64,000 nucleotides of DNA from Magnetospirillum sp. UT-4 (GTDB lineage Bacteria; Pseudomonadota; Alphaproteobacteria; Rhodospirillales; Magnetospirillaceae). Within the stretch, counting starts at the first letter, position 1, and each line of letters begins with the position of its first letter. Positions 24,274-34,117 of the stretch are shown piece after piece. The notes beneath the pieces were generated by a model. That model searched no databases, was not told the origin of the DNA, and saw nothing but the letters and a program-made list of their open reading frames with translations. The position numbers were made by a program, and so were the translations under genes. The DNA lies in the NCBI RefSeq assembly GCF_902729435.1, contig NZ_CACVCG010000030.1, positions 1 through 64,000 on the forward strand, given 5' to 3'.

Positions 24274-26817
24274 TCACGCGGCGGCGTCGGCGCCCTTCAG
24301 GGTGAAGTGGAAGCGCGAGCCCGCTCCGGGTTCGGATTCCACCCAGAGGCGGCCGCCGTGATGCTCGACGATGGAGCGGCACAGCGCCAGGCCGATGCCC
24401 GTCCCCTCGTACTGGTCGCGGGTGTGCAGGCGTTGGAAGATGCCGAAGATGCGCTCGAAATAGTGGGGCTCGATGCCGATGCCGTTATCGGCCACGGTGA
24501 AGCGCCACATTCCGTCCGGCTCGCGCGCGACCGTCACGGTGATGCGCGGCGGGCGGTCCGCGGCCCGGTACTTGAGGGCATTGCCGATCAGGTTCTGGAA
24601 CAGGCGCTGCAGCTGGATGGGCGCCGCCATGACCTGGGGCAGCGGCCCCTCCACCACCACCTCGGCGCCGACTCCGGACGCCACCTCGTGCAGGGTATCG
24701 AGAGCGCTGGTCATCGCCTCGTCGGCGGCGACCGGAACCAGATCGCCGCCCTGGCGCTTGACCCGCGAGTAATCGAGCAGGTCGAGCACCAGCCGGTCCA
24801 GCCGGATGGCGCCGTCGCGGGCGAAGGCGATGAACTCGCGCCCTTCAGCATCCAGCTTGTCGGCGTAGCGCCGCTCCAGCAGCGAGACGTAGGAATTGAC
24901 CATGCGCAGGGGCTCGCGCAGGTCGTGGCTGGCGACATAGGCGAACTGCTCCAGGTCGTCGTTGGAGCGGGCCAGCTCCTGGGACTTCTCCACCAGCGCC
25001 TGCTCGGCGGCCCGGCGCTCCGAGACGTCCTCGACGATGGACCAGATGTAGCGCTCGCCGTTGCTGTCCTCGATCAGCACGCCCTGCAGCCGCACCGGCA
25101 CCCGCCGGCCCGAGCTGTGGATGTACTCCTTCTCGTAGGGGCCGTAGGCGCCGACGCTGTTCAGCGACGCCAGCTGCCGGGCCTCCTCGTCGGCATAGCT
25201 GGCCGGCGTCAGGTCCCAGTAGCTGAGGGTGTTGAGGCGCTCGATATCGTAGCCGACGATGCGCAGGAAGGCGCCGTTGGCCTCCTGAAAGCGGCCGTCC
25301 ATGGTATTGCGGGCGATGCCGACGGGCGCCATATCGAACAGGGCGCGCAGCTTCTCCTCGCTGGAATGGACAGCCTCCTCGGCGTGCCTGCGTTCGGTGA
25401 GGTCCATGTTGGACCCGGACACCCGCACCGCGCGGCCGAATTCGTCGCGCAGCACGTAGGCCCGCGACAGCACCGGCAGGTAATGGCCGTCGCGATGACG
25501 CAGCCGGTACTCGGTCTCGAACCCCTGCTGCGCGCCGGTCAGGGCCTGGTTGATGGCGCCTTCGACCCGCACGACATCATCGGGATGGATGTATTCCTTC
25601 AGGATGGCGGCATTGGCCTCGCGCGCTTCCGGGGAGAAGCCCAGCATGCTCCAGAAGCGCGGCGAGCAATAGACCTCGTCGGTGCCCAGGTCCCAGTCCC
25701 ACCAGCCGTCATTGGCCCCCTTCAGCACCAGGTCCAGCCGCTTGCCGTGGCGCTGCGCCTCGGCCCGTGCCGCCTCCAGGTGGCGGGTGCGGTCCGCCAC
25801 CTCCTCCTCGAGCCGGATACGGTGGGCGATCAGCCGCCCCAACAGGCCCATGCGCGCCATTTCGCGCCGGTCGGCGATATGGGCCAGCATGGAGACGACG
25901 GCCGCGAGCAGGCCGAAGATGGAGGCGGCCATCCACGTCCGCGACCGCCATTCCGCCAGGGCGTCGTGGACCAGGACGGTGCTCGACACCACCAGGGGAT
26001 ACGACCCGACCAGGCGAAGGCCGACGAAGCGGGCGGCACCATCGAACCCTTCGTCGAGCCGCAGGAAGGTGAGCTGGCCCGGCCTGAGCACCCCGGGAAG
26101 ATCGACCACCGACCGCTTGCCGCGATGCTCGCGCGGGTCGGGGTAGCGCGACAGCACGGTGCCGTCCAGGCGCATCAGGGCGGCGCTGGCCCCCGTGGCG
26201 TGGGTGATCGATTCCATGATCTGGTCGAAATGCTCGGGATTGGTGCCGGCAGCGACCACGCCGCCGAAGCCGCCGAGGGGATCGGCGAAGGGCAAACTCG
26301 CCGGAAGCAGCGGCCGGCCGACGACGCGGCTGATGACCGGGGTGCCGATATGCAGTGCCTCGCGCGGAAATGCGTCCCGCTGGATGCGGAAGTAATCACG
26401 GTCGCCGACATCGGTGCCGGGGGCCGGCCCATCGGTCAGGTTGGGCGCCACGATGCGGCCGTCACTGCCGACGACGATGAGATCCACCAGTTCGGGCATG
26501 GCGCGGATGCGGCCGCGGAAGCGTTCCACCACCGCATTGCCGACCGCCGGCCGCCCCGGTCCGAAGGTGACGGCGGTGTCGTGCAGCACGCTCTCGACCG
26601 AACGCAGGCTGGCCTCCACCTGGCGGGCCGAAGACAGCGTGCGCTCCGCCAGCTGGGCTTCGGTTTCCTCGATCGAGTTGCGATAGGCCAGCCAGCTTTC
26701 GCCGCCCTGCGCCAGGGCCAGCACCAGGACCAGGGCCGCCGCCGACCGGCGCGCGTGCCACGGGCGCTTCTGTGCCGGCGCCTCGACTGCTCCGTTGTCC
26801 CTGTCCCCCTGCACCAT
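24274..26817 (-). CDS. PAS-containing membrane sensor histidine kinase
   Basis: An 847-residue sensor. An N-terminal membrane segment (about 25-43) and a second one (about 300-320) bracket a periplasmic Cache-like domain (VDLIVVGSDGRIVAPNL, VGDRDYFRIQRD, GTPVISRVVGRPLLPAS). Two PAS domains follow (NDGWWDWDLGTDEVYCSPRF; FDMAPVGIARNTMDGRFQEAN), then the kinase core with H631 in ASHDLREPLRMV, LIGNALKYR, DNGIGIE and GTGIGLAL. The ATG at 26817 lies after GGGGGGTG and gives the conventional N-terminus; upstream in-frame ATGs at 26868/26871 lack a binding site. No partner regulator is adjacent. Confidence 0.88.
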   Translation of the reverse strand: MVQGDRDNGAVEAPAQKRPWHARRSAAALVLVLALAQGGESWLAYRNSIEETEAQLAERTLSSARQVEASLRSVESVLHDTAVTFGPGRPAVGNAVVERFRGRIRAMPELVDLIVVGSDGRIVAPNLTDGPAPGTDVGDRDYFRIQRDAFPREALHIGTPVISRVVGRPLLPASLPFADPLGGFGGVVAAGTNPEHFDQIMESITHATGASAALMRLDGTVLSRYPDPREHRGKRSVVDLPGVLRPGQLTFLRLDEGFDGAARFVGLRLVGSYPLVVSSTVLVHDALAEWRSRTWMAASIFGLLAAVVSMLAHIADRREMARMGLLGRLIAHRIRLEEEVADRTRHLEAARAEAQRHGKRLDLVLKGANDGWWDWDLGTDEVYCSPRFWSMLGFSPEAREANAAILKEYIHPDDVVRVEGAINQALTGAQQGFETEYRLRHRDGHYLPVLSRAYVLRDEFGRAVRVSGSNMDLTERRHAEEAVHSSEEKLRALFDMAPVGIARNTMDGRFQEANGAFLRIVGYDIERLNTLSYWDLTPASYADEEARQLASLNSVGAYGPYEKEYIHSSGRRVPVRLQGVLIEDSNGERYIWSIVEDVSERRAAEQALVEKSQELARSNDDLEQFAYVASHDLREPLRMVNSYVSLLERRYADKLDAEGREFIAFARDGAIRLDRLVLDLLDYSRVKRQGGDLVPVAADEAMTSALDTLHEVASGVGAEVVVEGPLPQVMAAPIQLQRLFQNLIGNALKYRAADRPPRITVTVAREPDGMWRFTVADNGIGIEPHYFERIFGIFQRLHTRDQYEGTGIGLALCRSIVEHHGGRLWVESEPGAGSRFHFTLKGADAAA

Positions 26818-26904
26818 CACCCCCCGAATCGAACCGGGCAGAGAATAGTCAACGGGCGCTCGATACATCAAGTACTGCGGTTTTCACTACAAATGTAGCA
26901 CCAA

Positions 26905-26934
26905 CAAAAAAGGGGCGCCCGAAGACGCCCCTTT
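26905..26934 (-). terminator. Intrinsic terminator of the isc operon
   Basis: On the minus strand, AAAGGGGCG (26934-26926) and CGCCCCTTT (26917-26909) form a 9-bp stem with an 8-nt loop, followed by further T residues (about six T in a row in all). It lies 22 bp past the iscX stop. Confidence 0.9.
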
Positions 26935-26956
26935 GGACTTCCATCATACCTAAAGC

Positions 26957-27151
26957 CTAGTCGCGTTCATCGATCCAGGCCATCTGGATGGCCTCGAGGA
27001 TCTTCTCGTTCGACTTGGCGGGGTCGTCGTCGAAGTCCGGCAGCGCGCAGACCCAGCGATGCAGGTCGGTGAACCGCAGATTGATGGTGTCGGCGTCGGG
27101 ATGGGCCTCCTCCAGCGCGATGGCGATGTCCTGGATGTCGGCCCATTTCAT
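26957..27151 (-). CDS. iscX: Fe-S cluster assembly protein IscX
   Basis: A 64-residue acidic protein ([40 protein letters not shown]), a clear IscX/YfhJ match in length and sequence. It modulates cysteine desulfurase IscS and may bind iron. The ATG overlaps the fdx stop (TGATG), so the two are translationally coupled. It is the last gene of the isc operon, just before the terminator at 26905-26934. Confidence 0.95.
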   Translation of the reverse strand: MKWADIQDIAIALEEAHPDADTINLRFTDLHRWVCALPDFDDDPAKSNEKILEAIQMAWIDERD

Positions 27152-27489
27152 CACTTCTTGTCCACCATCATGTTGCGGGTGGCCGACGGCAGGGTGACCA
27201 CCAGGCCGTCCAGCTCGGGCTTCATGATGATCTGGCAGCCCAGCCGCGAGGTGGAGGTCAGCCCGAAGGCCAGGTCCAGCATGTCCTCTTCGTCGTCCGA
27301 GGCGGCGGCCAGCTTGTCGTACCATTCCGGCGCCACCACGATGTGGCAGGTGGAACAGGCCAGCGAGCCTTCGCAGGCGCCTTCCAGGTCGATCTTGTTG
27401 CGGTGGGCGATTTCCAGCACCGACAGCCCCTCGGGGGCCTCGACCTCAAGGCGGTTACCGTCGGGTGCGATGAACGTCATCTTGGGCAT
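27151..27489 (-). CDS. fdx: [2Fe-2S] ferredoxin, adrenodoxin type (Isc)
   Basis: A 112-residue ferredoxin with cysteine ligands in [10 protein letters not shown] and the distal LGCQI, the C-x5-C-x2-C...C arrangement of adrenodoxin-type proteins. It donates electrons during cluster assembly on IscU. It lies 45 bp after hscA and overlaps iscX. Confidence 0.96.
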   Translation of the reverse strand: MPKMTFIAPDGNRLEVEAPEGLSVLEIAHRNKIDLEGACEGSLACSTCHIVVAPEWYDKLAAASDDEEDMLDLAFGLTSTSRLGCQIIMKPELDGLVVTLPSATRNMMVDKK

Positions 27490-27534
27490 TTGCCGTATCC
27501 TTGTCCTTGTCCCGGGAGCGGGTTGCGCTCTTCC

Positions 27535-29445
27535 CTACTCGCCCCCCAGGGCATCGTCAAGGCGGTCCACCGAAACCCCGGCCAGCGCCTGGCGGATGCC
27601 TCGGTCCATGCGCCGCTCGGCGAAGGCCTTGGTGGCCTGCTCCAGGTCCTCGACGGCGACGTTGACGGCGTCGCGGTCGGAACCGGCGCAGGCCGCCTCG
27701 ACGGCCGCCACGGCGGCGTCCACCGCCTTGCGCTCGTCCGCCGACAGCAGGTCGCCGTCGACGCCCAGGGCCGAGCGCACCGCCAGCACCGAACGTCTGG
27801 CCTCGACCACCGCCTCGGTGAGCAGGCGCTGGTCCATGTCGGCCCGGGCGTTGACCAGCGAGTCGCGCAGCATGTCGGCCATCTCGTCCTCGGACAGGCC
27901 GTAGGACGGCTTGACCGCCACATTGGCCTCGGTACCGGTGGTCATCTCGCGGGCCGAGACGGTGAGCAGGCCGTCGGCATCGACCTGGAAGCTGACGCGG
28001 ATGCGCCCGGCGCCGGCCGCCATGGGCGGGATGCCGCGCAGCACGAAGCGGGCCAGCGAGCGGTTCTGCGACACCATCTCGCGCTCGCCCTGGACGACGT
28101 GGATGGACATGGCGGTCTGGCCGTCCTGATACGTCGTGAATTCCTGCGCCATGGCCACCGGGATCGGGGTGTTGCGGGGAATCACCTTCTCGACGATGCC
28201 GCCCATGGTCTCGATGCCCAGCGACAGCGGGGTGACGTCCAGCAGCAGGGTGTCGGAGCCGGCGGTCAGCGCCTCGGCCTGCAGCGCCGCGCCCACCGCC
28301 ACCACCTCGTCGGGGTTGATGTCGGACAGCGGCGGCCGGCCGAAGAACTCGGCGACGCGGCGGCGCACCAGCGGCATGCGGGTGGAGCCGCCGACCAGCA
28401 CCACGCCCTGGATGTCGGCCACGGCAATGCCGGAATCCTCGACCACGGCGCGGCAGATGTCGATGGTGCGGTCCACGAAGGGGGCCGCCAGGGCCTCCAG
28501 CGCCGCCTTGTCGAGGGCGTGGCGCGACGGCTTGCCGTCGACCTCGATCATCCATTCGCCGTCGGCGCGGCTGGTCAGGCATTCCTTGGCGACGCGGGCG
28601 GTCATCAGCGCCTGCTTGGCCTCGCCGGCGGTGATGGTCTGCTCGCCCAGCCCCCCGGCCCGCTCGGCCAGGAAATGCTCGGCCACCGCGTGGTCGATGT
28701 CGTCGCCGCCCAGCACGGCGTCGCCGCCGGTGGCCTTCACCTGGAACACCCCCTTCTCCATCTTCAGGATGGAGATGTCGAAGGTGCCGCCGCCCAGGTC
28801 GTAGACGGCGTAAAGGCCTTCGACCGAGTTCTCCAGACCATAGGCCAAAGCCGCCGCGGTGGGCTCGTTGACCAGGCGCAGCACCTCGATCTCGGCCAGG
28901 CGGGCGGCGTCCTTGGTGGCGGTGCGGGCGGCGTCGTCGAAATACGCGGGAACGGTGACCACGGCGCGGGCCACGTGCCTGCCCAGCAGCGCCTCCTCCG
29001 CGCGGGCCTTGATGGCGCGCAGGATGTCGGCGGAAATCTCCACCGGGGTCAGCACCTTCCCGGCCACCCGGAGGCGGACCATGCCGCCCTCGGGATTGGG
29101 CTCGACCGCATAGGGCATGGTGCCGGCCAGCGCCTTGACGTCCTCGATGCCGCGGCCCATCAGCCGCTTGATGGAGGAGACCACGTGGTCGGGGGTGTCG
29201 AGGATGGCCTCGCGCGCCGAGGCGCCGACCACCACCGAGCCGTCGTCGCCGTAATGCACCACCGAGGGGATCAGCGCCTTGCCGTCGGCCCCGCGCAGCA
29301 CCTCGACGCTGCCCTCGAAGGCGATGGCCACCACCGAATTGGTGGTCCCCAGGTCGATACCCACCGCGGCGCCCTTCTCGTTCTCGTGCGGGGCCGGGGT
29401 TTCGCCGGGTTCGTGAAGCTGGAGCAGGACGAGACCATCGGACAT
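27535..29445 (-). CDS. hscA: Fe-S chaperone HscA (Hsp70 family)
   Basis: A 636-residue Hsp70-type ATPase. The nucleotide-binding domain shows [27 protein letters not shown] and [14 protein letters not shown]; the substrate-binding domain and helical lid follow. The length and the operon position with hscB and fdx identify it as HscA rather than DnaK, and the IscU gene of the same operon carries the LPPVK recognition motif. It promotes cluster transfer from IscU. ATG at 29445. Confidence 0.96.
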   Translation of the reverse strand: MSDGLVLLQLHEPGETPAPHENEKGAAVGIDLGTTNSVVAIAFEGSVEVLRGADGKALIPSVVHYGDDGSVVVGASAREAILDTPDHVVSSIKRLMGRGIEDVKALAGTMPYAVEPNPEGGMVRLRVAGKVLTPVEISADILRAIKARAEEALLGRHVARAVVTVPAYFDDAARTATKDAARLAEIEVLRLVNEPTAAALAYGLENSVEGLYAVYDLGGGTFDISILKMEKGVFQVKATGGDAVLGGDDIDHAVAEHFLAERAGGLGEQTITAGEAKQALMTARVAKECLTSRADGEWMIEVDGKPSRHALDKAALEALAAPFVDRTIDICRAVVEDSGIAVADIQGVVLVGGSTRMPLVRRRVAEFFGRPPLSDINPDEVVAVGAALQAEALTAGSDTLLLDVTPLSLGIETMGGIVEKVIPRNTPIPVAMAQEFTTYQDGQTAMSIHVVQGEREMVSQNRSLARFVLRGIPPMAAGAGRIRVSFQVDADGLLTVSAREMTTGTEANVAVKPSYGLSEDEMADMLRDSLVNARADMDQRLLTEAVVEARRSVLAVRSALGVDGDLLSADERKAVDAAVAAVEAACAGSDRDAVNVAVEDLEQATKAFAERRMDRGIRQALAGVSVDRLDDALGGE

Positions 29446-29493
29446 TTGAACTCTACCCTTTCGAATTTCTTGTTACCGTCGGCGGCATTCGGA

Positions 29494-29602
29494 CCTCGTC
29501 CTGAGGAGGCCCGAGAGGGCCGTCTCGAAGGGCGAGGCCCGTCCCAGGGTGCCACCGCCTCGTCCTTCGAGACGCCCCCTTCGGGGGCTCCTCAGGATGA
29601 GG
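29494..29602. repeat. 109-bp inverted-repeat element (family C) between hscB and hscA
   Basis: Terminal inverted repeats CCTCGTCCTGAGGAG and CTCCTCAGGATGAGG match at 14 of 15 bases; the inner part contains further stem arms (TCTCGAAGG / CCTTCGAGA). It is transcribed within the isc operon and could fold as a long hairpin in the mRNA, which may lower expression downstream or protect an mRNA end. Confidence 0.75.
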
Positions 29603-29614
29603 CTACTGAAACAG

Positions 29615-30241
29615 CTACCGCATGGCGCGGGTCATCCGCGTCTTTCTGGTGCGGGCCTCGTCCGCCAGCTTGACCAGGTATTTGAGGCGGATGGTGAGGT
29701 GGGCCGCCTCGTCCAGGTCGCCTGCGGCGAAGGCGGCCGAGATGTGGCACTGGCAGGCCAGCACCTCGGTATCGGCCTCGGCCGACAGGCGGGTGATGGC
29801 ATCGGGGGTGTCGGCCTCGGCGATGGCCTCGCGCTTCTCCATCTGCTCCATCAGCAGCACCGGGTCGTTGATGGTGCCGCAGGCGGTGAGGTCGACCGGG
29901 TGGTCGAGCAGGCTGAGCAGGTAGGCCGAACGCTTGAGCGGGTCCTTCAGCGTCTCGTAGGCCTCGTTCAGCGCCGTCGCCTGGCTTTGCGACAGCGCCC
30001 GCTCCTTGGCCGACTTGGCGGCGAAACGGTCGGGATGCAGGCGGCGCTGAAAGCCGAAATACTGACGCTCCAGCTCGTCCTGGTCGATCTCGAAGGTGGG
30101 CCTGAGACCGAGCCGGGTGAAATGGTCGATGGCCCCCGGCCCCTGCACCGCCCCGCACACCGAGCAGAACAGGGCGCGCGAGGCGACCGGCCCCTTGCAG
30201 GACCAGCACGGCACCAGTTGGGCGACGGCGGACGCGTTCAT
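29615..30241 (-). CDS. hscB: Co-chaperone HscB with N-terminal zinc-finger-like motif
   Basis: A 208-residue J-protein. The J domain (about residues 45-120: DHFTRLGLRPTFEIDQDEL, with the HPD motif in RRLHPDRFA) activates HscA, and the C-terminal three-helix part binds IscU. Before it, CWSC and CSVC form a C-x2-C...C-x2-C motif like that of eukaryotic HSC20. ATG at 30241 lies 7 bp after iscA; an ATG at 30271 inside iscA is the alternative. Confidence 0.92.
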   Translation of the reverse strand: MNASAVAQLVPCWSCKGPVASRALFCSVCGAVQGPGAIDHFTRLGLRPTFEIDQDELERQYFGFQRRLHPDRFAAKSAKERALSQSQATALNEAYETLKDPLKRSAYLLSLLDHPVDLTACGTINDPVLLMEQMEKREAIAEADTPDAITRLSAEADTEVLACQCHISAAFAAGDLDEAAHLTIRLKYLVKLADEARTRKTRMTRAMR

Positions 30242-30248
30242 GAGCGGC

Positions 30249-30587
30249 TCAGACGTGGAAGGATTCGCCACAGCCGCAGCGTCCCTTCTCGTTGGGATTG
30301 CGGAAGACGAAGCCCGACTGCATCTTCTCCTCGACCCAGTCCATCTCGGTGCCGAAGATGAACATGGCCGCCTTGGGGTCGATCAGCAGGGTGATGCCCT
30401 TCTGCTCGACCACCTCGTCGAACTGCGACTTCTCGTCGGCGAATTCCAGGGTGTACGACATCCCGGAGCAGCCCTTGGTGCGCACCCCGATGCGGATGCC
30501 GACGCTGGGCTTGCCGCGCTTGGCGAGCATGGCCTGCACCCGCTCGGCGGCGGCGTCGGTCAGCGTGATCGGCGTCTTCATGTCCAT
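30249..30587 (-). CDS. iscA: Fe-S assembly protein IscA (A-type carrier)
   Basis: A 112-residue HesB/IscA-family protein with the three conserved cysteines in TKGCSGMSYTL and RCGCGESF. It carries iron or Fe-S clusters from IscU to target apoproteins. The start at 30587 (MDMKTPITL) has AGGGG upstream. It sits 22 bp after iscU and 7 bp before hscB. Confidence 0.95.
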   Translation of the reverse strand: MDMKTPITLTDAAAERVQAMLAKRGKPSVGIRIGVRTKGCSGMSYTLEFADEKSQFDEVVEQKGITLLIDPKAAMFIFGTEMDWVEEKMQSGFVFRNPNEKGRCGCGESFHV

Positions 30588-30609
30588 GACCAATCCCCTG
30601 TGCTGTCGG

Positions 30610-31023
30610 TCAGCCCGCGGCCTTCTCGGCCTCGTCCTCGGGCAGGCCTGCCTTCCTGCGGTAATCGGCGATGGCGGCCTTGATAGCATCCTCGGCCAGC
30701 ACCGAACAGTGGATCTTGACCGGCGGCAGGGCCAGTTCGTGGGCGATCTCGGTGTTCTTGATGGCGGCCGCCTCGTCCAGGGTCTTGCCCTTGACCCACT
30801 CGGTCACCAGCGAGCTCGACGCGATGGCCGAGCCGCAGCCGAAGGTCTTGAACTTGGCGTCCTCGATGATGCCCTCGGCGCTGACCTTGATCTGCAGCTT
30901 CATCACGTCGCCGCAGGCGGGCGCGCCCACCAGGCCGGTGCCGACATTGCTGGATTCCTTGTCCAGCGCGCCGACGTTGCGCGGGTTTTCGTAATGGTCG
31001 ACGACCTTGTCGCTGTAAGCCAT
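30610..31023 (-). CDS. iscU: Fe-S cluster scaffold protein IscU
   Basis: A 137-residue scaffold with cysteines in APACGDVM, FGCGSAIA and KIHCSVLAED, and the HscA-binding motif LPPVK. The ATG at 31023 follows GGAGG with ideal spacing. It receives persulfide sulfur from IscS and builds [2Fe-2S]/[4Fe-4S] clusters. A family B palindromic repeat separates it from iscS. Confidence 0.97.
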   Translation of the reverse strand: MAYSDKVVDHYENPRNVGALDKESSNVGTGLVGAPACGDVMKLQIKVSAEGIIEDAKFKTFGCGSAIASSSLVTEWVKGKTLDEAAAIKNTEIAHELALPPVKIHCSVLAEDAIKAAIADYRRKAGLPEDEAEKAAG

Positions 31024-31084
31024 TTTGTCCTCCAAACCATGTGCCGGCCAGGGCCGGATGTCTTCAGTTCCCGCTTCCCCTATC

Positions 31085-31146
31085 CGTCACCCCCGGGCTT
31101 GACCCGGGGGTCCATCTGGATGGCCGGGTCAAGCCCGGCCATGACG
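31085..31146. repeat. Palindromic repeat (family B) between iscS and iscU
   Basis: Two adjacent hairpins, CCCCCGGGCTTGACCCGGGGG and GGCCGGGTCAAGCCCGGCC, bounded by CGTCA and TGACG. The same sequence in opposite orientation lies at 36152-36218. It lies inside the operon transcript. Confidence 0.85.
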
Positions 31147-31149
31147 GGG

Positions 31150-32400
31150 TCAATGTTCCGCCCACTGGATGGACTTGATGTCGACGCCGTCCAGGTGCAT
31201 CTCCCACAGCGGGCTCATGGCCCGGAGGTGCTCCACCGCCTCGGCGACATGGACGATGGCGTAGTCGATGTCCTCCTCGGTGGTGAAGCGGCCGATGCCG
31301 AACCGGAGCGAGGTGTGGGCCATCTCGGCGTCCAGCCCCAGCGCGCGCAGCACGTAGGACGGCTCCAGCGAGGCCGAGGTGCAGGCCGAGCCCGACGACA
31401 CCGCCAGGTCCTTGACCCCCATCATCAGCCCCTCGCCCTCGACGAAGGCGAAGGAGATGTTGATGTTGCCGGGGATGCGCTGGTCCAGGTCGCCGTTGAC
31501 GTAGATTTCCTTGAGCCGGGCGTTGAGCCCGTTCAGCAGGCGGTCGCGCAGCATGCGCAGCCGCTCGGATTCGGCCCCCATCTCGGCCTTAGCGATGGCG
31601 CAGGCCTCGCCGATGCCGGCGCACAGGAACGGCGCCAGGGTGCCCGAGCGCATGCCGCGCTCCTGCCCGCCGCCATTGATCAGCGGCACCAGGCGCACGC
31701 GCGGCCGGCGGCGCACGTACAGGGCACCGATGCCCTTGGGACCGTAGATCTTGTGGCCCGAAATGCTCATCAGGTCGATGTTCATGGCATTGACGTCGAG
31801 CGGGATCTTGCCCACCGCCTGGGCGCAGTCGCTGTGGAAGAAGGCACCCTTCTTGCGGCAGATGGCGCCGATCTCGGCCAGCGGCTGGATCACCCCGATC
31901 TCGTTGTTGACGCCCATCACCGAGACGATGGCGGTCTTGTCGGTCACCGCCGCCTCCAGCTCGGCCAGGTCGATCAGCCCGTTGGCGCCGACCGGCAGAT
32001 AGGTGACGCGGAAGCCTTCCTGCTCGAGATGGCGGCAGGTGTCGAGCACGCATTTGTGTTCGGTGACCACGGTGACGACGTGGTCGCGCTTGTCCTTGTA
32101 GAAATGGGCGACGCCCTTCAGCGCCAGGTTGTTGGACTCGGTGGCGCCCGAGGTGAAGATGATCTCCTTGGGGTCGGCGCCGATGATGGCGGCCACCTGC
32201 TCGCGCGCCACTTCCACCGCCTCTTCGGCTTCCCAGCCGTAGCGGTGGGTGCGCGAATGGGGGTTGCCGAACTTCTCGGTCAGGTAGGGCAGCATCTTCT
32301 CGACCACCCGCGGGTCGCAGGGCGTGGTGGCCTGGTAGTCGAGGTAGATCGGCTGGCCCGGTCCACGGCCGATGGTCTTGCTCTTGGCGACAGCGGTCAT
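31150..32400 (-). CDS. iscS: Cysteine desulfurase IscS
   Basis: A 416-residue PLP enzyme that converts cysteine to alanine and enzyme-bound persulfide. Key features are [14 protein letters not shown] at the N-terminus, the PLP lysine in [16 protein letters not shown] and the mobile-loop catalytic cysteine in [14 protein letters not shown]. The ATG at 32400 gives the usual IscS N-terminus ([23 protein letters not shown]). It supplies sulfur to IscU and probably to MnmA. Confidence 0.97.
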   Translation of the reverse strand: MTAVAKSKTIGRGPGQPIYLDYQATTPCDPRVVEKMLPYLTEKFGNPHSRTHRYGWEAEEAVEVAREQVAAIIGADPKEIIFTSGATESNNLALKGVAHFYKDKRDHVVTVVTEHKCVLDTCRHLEQEGFRVTYLPVGANGLIDLAELEAAVTDKTAIVSVMGVNNEIGVIQPLAEIGAICRKKGAFFHSDCAQAVGKIPLDVNAMNIDLMSISGHKIYGPKGIGALYVRRRPRVRLVPLINGGGQERGMRSGTLAPFLCAGIGEACAIAKAEMGAESERLRMLRDRLLNGLNARLKEIYVNGDLDQRIPGNINISFAFVEGEGLMMGVKDLAVSSGSACTSASLEPSYVLRALGLDAEMAHTSLRFGIGRFTTEEDIDYAIVHVAEAVEHLRAMSPLWEMHLDGVDIKSIQWAEH

Positions 32401-32419
32401 CCTCTCGATCCTTTTTCCA

Positions 32420-33577
32420 TCACGCGGCCTCGGCCGCATCGCTCACGTCCAGTCCCTTCCGCCGCGCCAGGGCGACCCAGGCGGCCAGGAAGGCCTCGAT
32501 CTCGGCGGCGGAGCTGGCCGGCCCCAGGCTGACCCGCACCGCGCATCCCGCCACTTCGGGCGGCAATCCCATGGCGGCCAGCACCCGGCTGGGCTCGACC
32601 TTGCCCGACGAGCAGGCGGCGCCGGCACTGACCATGACGCCCTCCAGGTCCAGCGCCATCACCTGCACCTGGGCCGGCACCCCAGGCAGCGCCAGGCACG
32701 AGGTGTTGGCCAGCCGCTCGGCCCGATTGCCCACCACCACCGCCGCCGGCACCCTGGCCATGGCCTCGGCCTCCAGGCGGTCGCGAAGATTACGCATTCC
32801 TAATATGGCATCCCCATCCCCGCTTCCGCCAGCCGCCATTCGGCCCATTTGGAGCGTGGCGGCGACACCGAAGCCGACGATGCCGGCGATATTCTCGGTC
32901 CCGGCGCGCCGGCGCCGTTCCTGCCCTCCTCCCAGCAAGATCGGTGCCAGATCCATGTCCGACTTAGAACCGATCAAAACACCGATTCCCGCCGGTCCGC
33001 CCATCTTGTGGGCACTGAGTGTCAGGAAGTCGACACCCAGACCCGACAAATCCAGCGACAACCGGCCCGGCGCCTGGGCGGCGTCGCAATGGACCAGGGC
33101 GCCGCGGGCATGGGCGATGCGGGCGGCCTCGGCCACCGGCTGGATCACCCCGGTCTCGTTGTTGGCCAGCATGACCGACACCAGCGCCGGGGTATCATCG
33201 GCCGCCAGCAGGCGGTCGAGGGCGGCGAGGTCGAGGATGCCGTCGCCGTCCACCGGGATGGTCTCGGCCCCCGCCACCGCGCCGCCGACCGAGACGTGCT
33301 CGACCGCCGACACCAGCACCCGGGAGCGGCCGCAGCCGCGCAGCGCCAGGGCGTTGGCCTCGGTGCCGCCCGAGGTGAACACCACCGCCGCCGGATCGGC
33401 GCCGGCCAGTTCGGCCAGCGCCGCCCGCGCCGCCTCGATGCGGGAGCGGGCGCGGCGGCCGAAGGCATGCACCGCCGAGGGATTGCCGGTCTCGGCCAGC
33501 ACCTCGGCCATGGCGGCGACCACCTGCGGCAGCGCCGGCACCCCGGCGTTATGGTCGAGGTAGGCGACCCCGGTCAC
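32420..33577 (-). CDS. Second cysteine desulfurase, NifS-like
   Basis: A 385-residue group I cysteine desulfurase. It begins [16 protein letters not shown], has the PLP lysine in [16 protein letters not shown], and the catalytic-loop cysteine in [17 protein letters not shown], which is the usual SSGSACSSG motif. The GTG start at 33577 has AAGGAGAG upstream; iscR ends 11 bp before. Its sequence is distinct from the adjacent IscS, so this is not a recent duplication. Paired desulfurases after iscR occur in other alphaproteobacteria; its separate role here is unknown. Confidence 0.92.
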   Translation of the reverse strand: MTGVAYLDHNAGVPALPQVVAAMAEVLAETGNPSAVHAFGRRARSRIEAARAALAELAGADPAAVVFTSGGTEANALALRGCGRSRVLVSAVEHVSVGGAVAGAETIPVDGDGILDLAALDRLLAADDTPALVSVMLANNETGVIQPVAEAARIAHARGALVHCDAAQAPGRLSLDLSGLGVDFLTLSAHKMGGPAGIGVLIGSKSDMDLAPILLGGGQERRRRAGTENIAGIVGFGVAATLQMGRMAAGGSGDGDAILGMRNLRDRLEAEAMARVPAAVVVGNRAERLANTSCLALPGVPAQVQVMALDLEGVMVSAGAACSSGKVEPSRVLAAMGLPPEVAGCAVRVSLGPASSAAEIEAFLAAWVALARRKGLDVSDAAEAA

Positions 33578-33588
33578 GGAAACTCTCC

Positions 33589-34053
33589 TTATTGCGCGGC
33601 CACCGATCCGGCGCCGCCGTGGAACACCCCGGAACTGCCCAGGATGCGGCGTTCGCAGACGTCGTGCAGCGAGACCGACGACAGATAGAGGTAGATCTGG
33701 TTGCCCAGTTCCTCCCACAGATCGTGGGTCAGGCAGCGGCCCTTGTTGTTGTGGCAGCCGGCCGGCGAGCCGGGCGAGCAGCGGGTGGTCTGGATCGGCT
33801 CGTCCACCGCCATGATGATGTCCGAGATGCGCATCTGCGGCGCCGGCCGCGACAGCAGATAGCCGCCGCCGGGACCGCGCACGCTTTTCACCAGCCCGCC
33901 CTTCCTGAGCTTGCCGAACAGCTGTTCGAGATAGGACAGCGAGATTTCCTGGCGTTCGGCGATGTCCGCCAACGCCACCGGGCTGCCCTGGGAATGGCTG
34001 GCGAGGTCGACCATCGCCATCACCGCGTACCGACCTTTTGTGCTGAGTTTCAC
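33589..34053 (-). CDS. iscR: Rrf2-family regulator IscR
   Basis: A 154-residue winged-helix regulator (KLSTKGRYAVMAMVDLA, EISLSYLEQLFGKLRKGGLVKSVRGPGGGYLLSR) with three cluster-ligating cysteines in TRC-SPGSPAG-C-HNNKGR-C. [2Fe-2S]-IscR represses the isc promoter when clusters are plentiful. The GTG at 34053 follows GGGAGA at 7 bp. It lies 64 bp after cysE and first among the Fe-S genes. Confidence 0.95.
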   Translation of the reverse strand: MKLSTKGRYAVMAMVDLASHSQGSPVALADIAERQEISLSYLEQLFGKLRKGGLVKSVRGPGGGYLLSRPAPQMRISDIIMAVDEPIQTTRCSPGSPAGCHNNKGRCLTHDLWEELGNQIYLYLSSVSLHDVCERRILGSSGVFHGGAGSVAAQ

Positions 34054-34117
34054 GTCCGTATCTCCCGTCGAACCCTGCGGTCTTGGCGCCGCCTTCCCAG
34101 TTGCACTCTGCCGCGGC

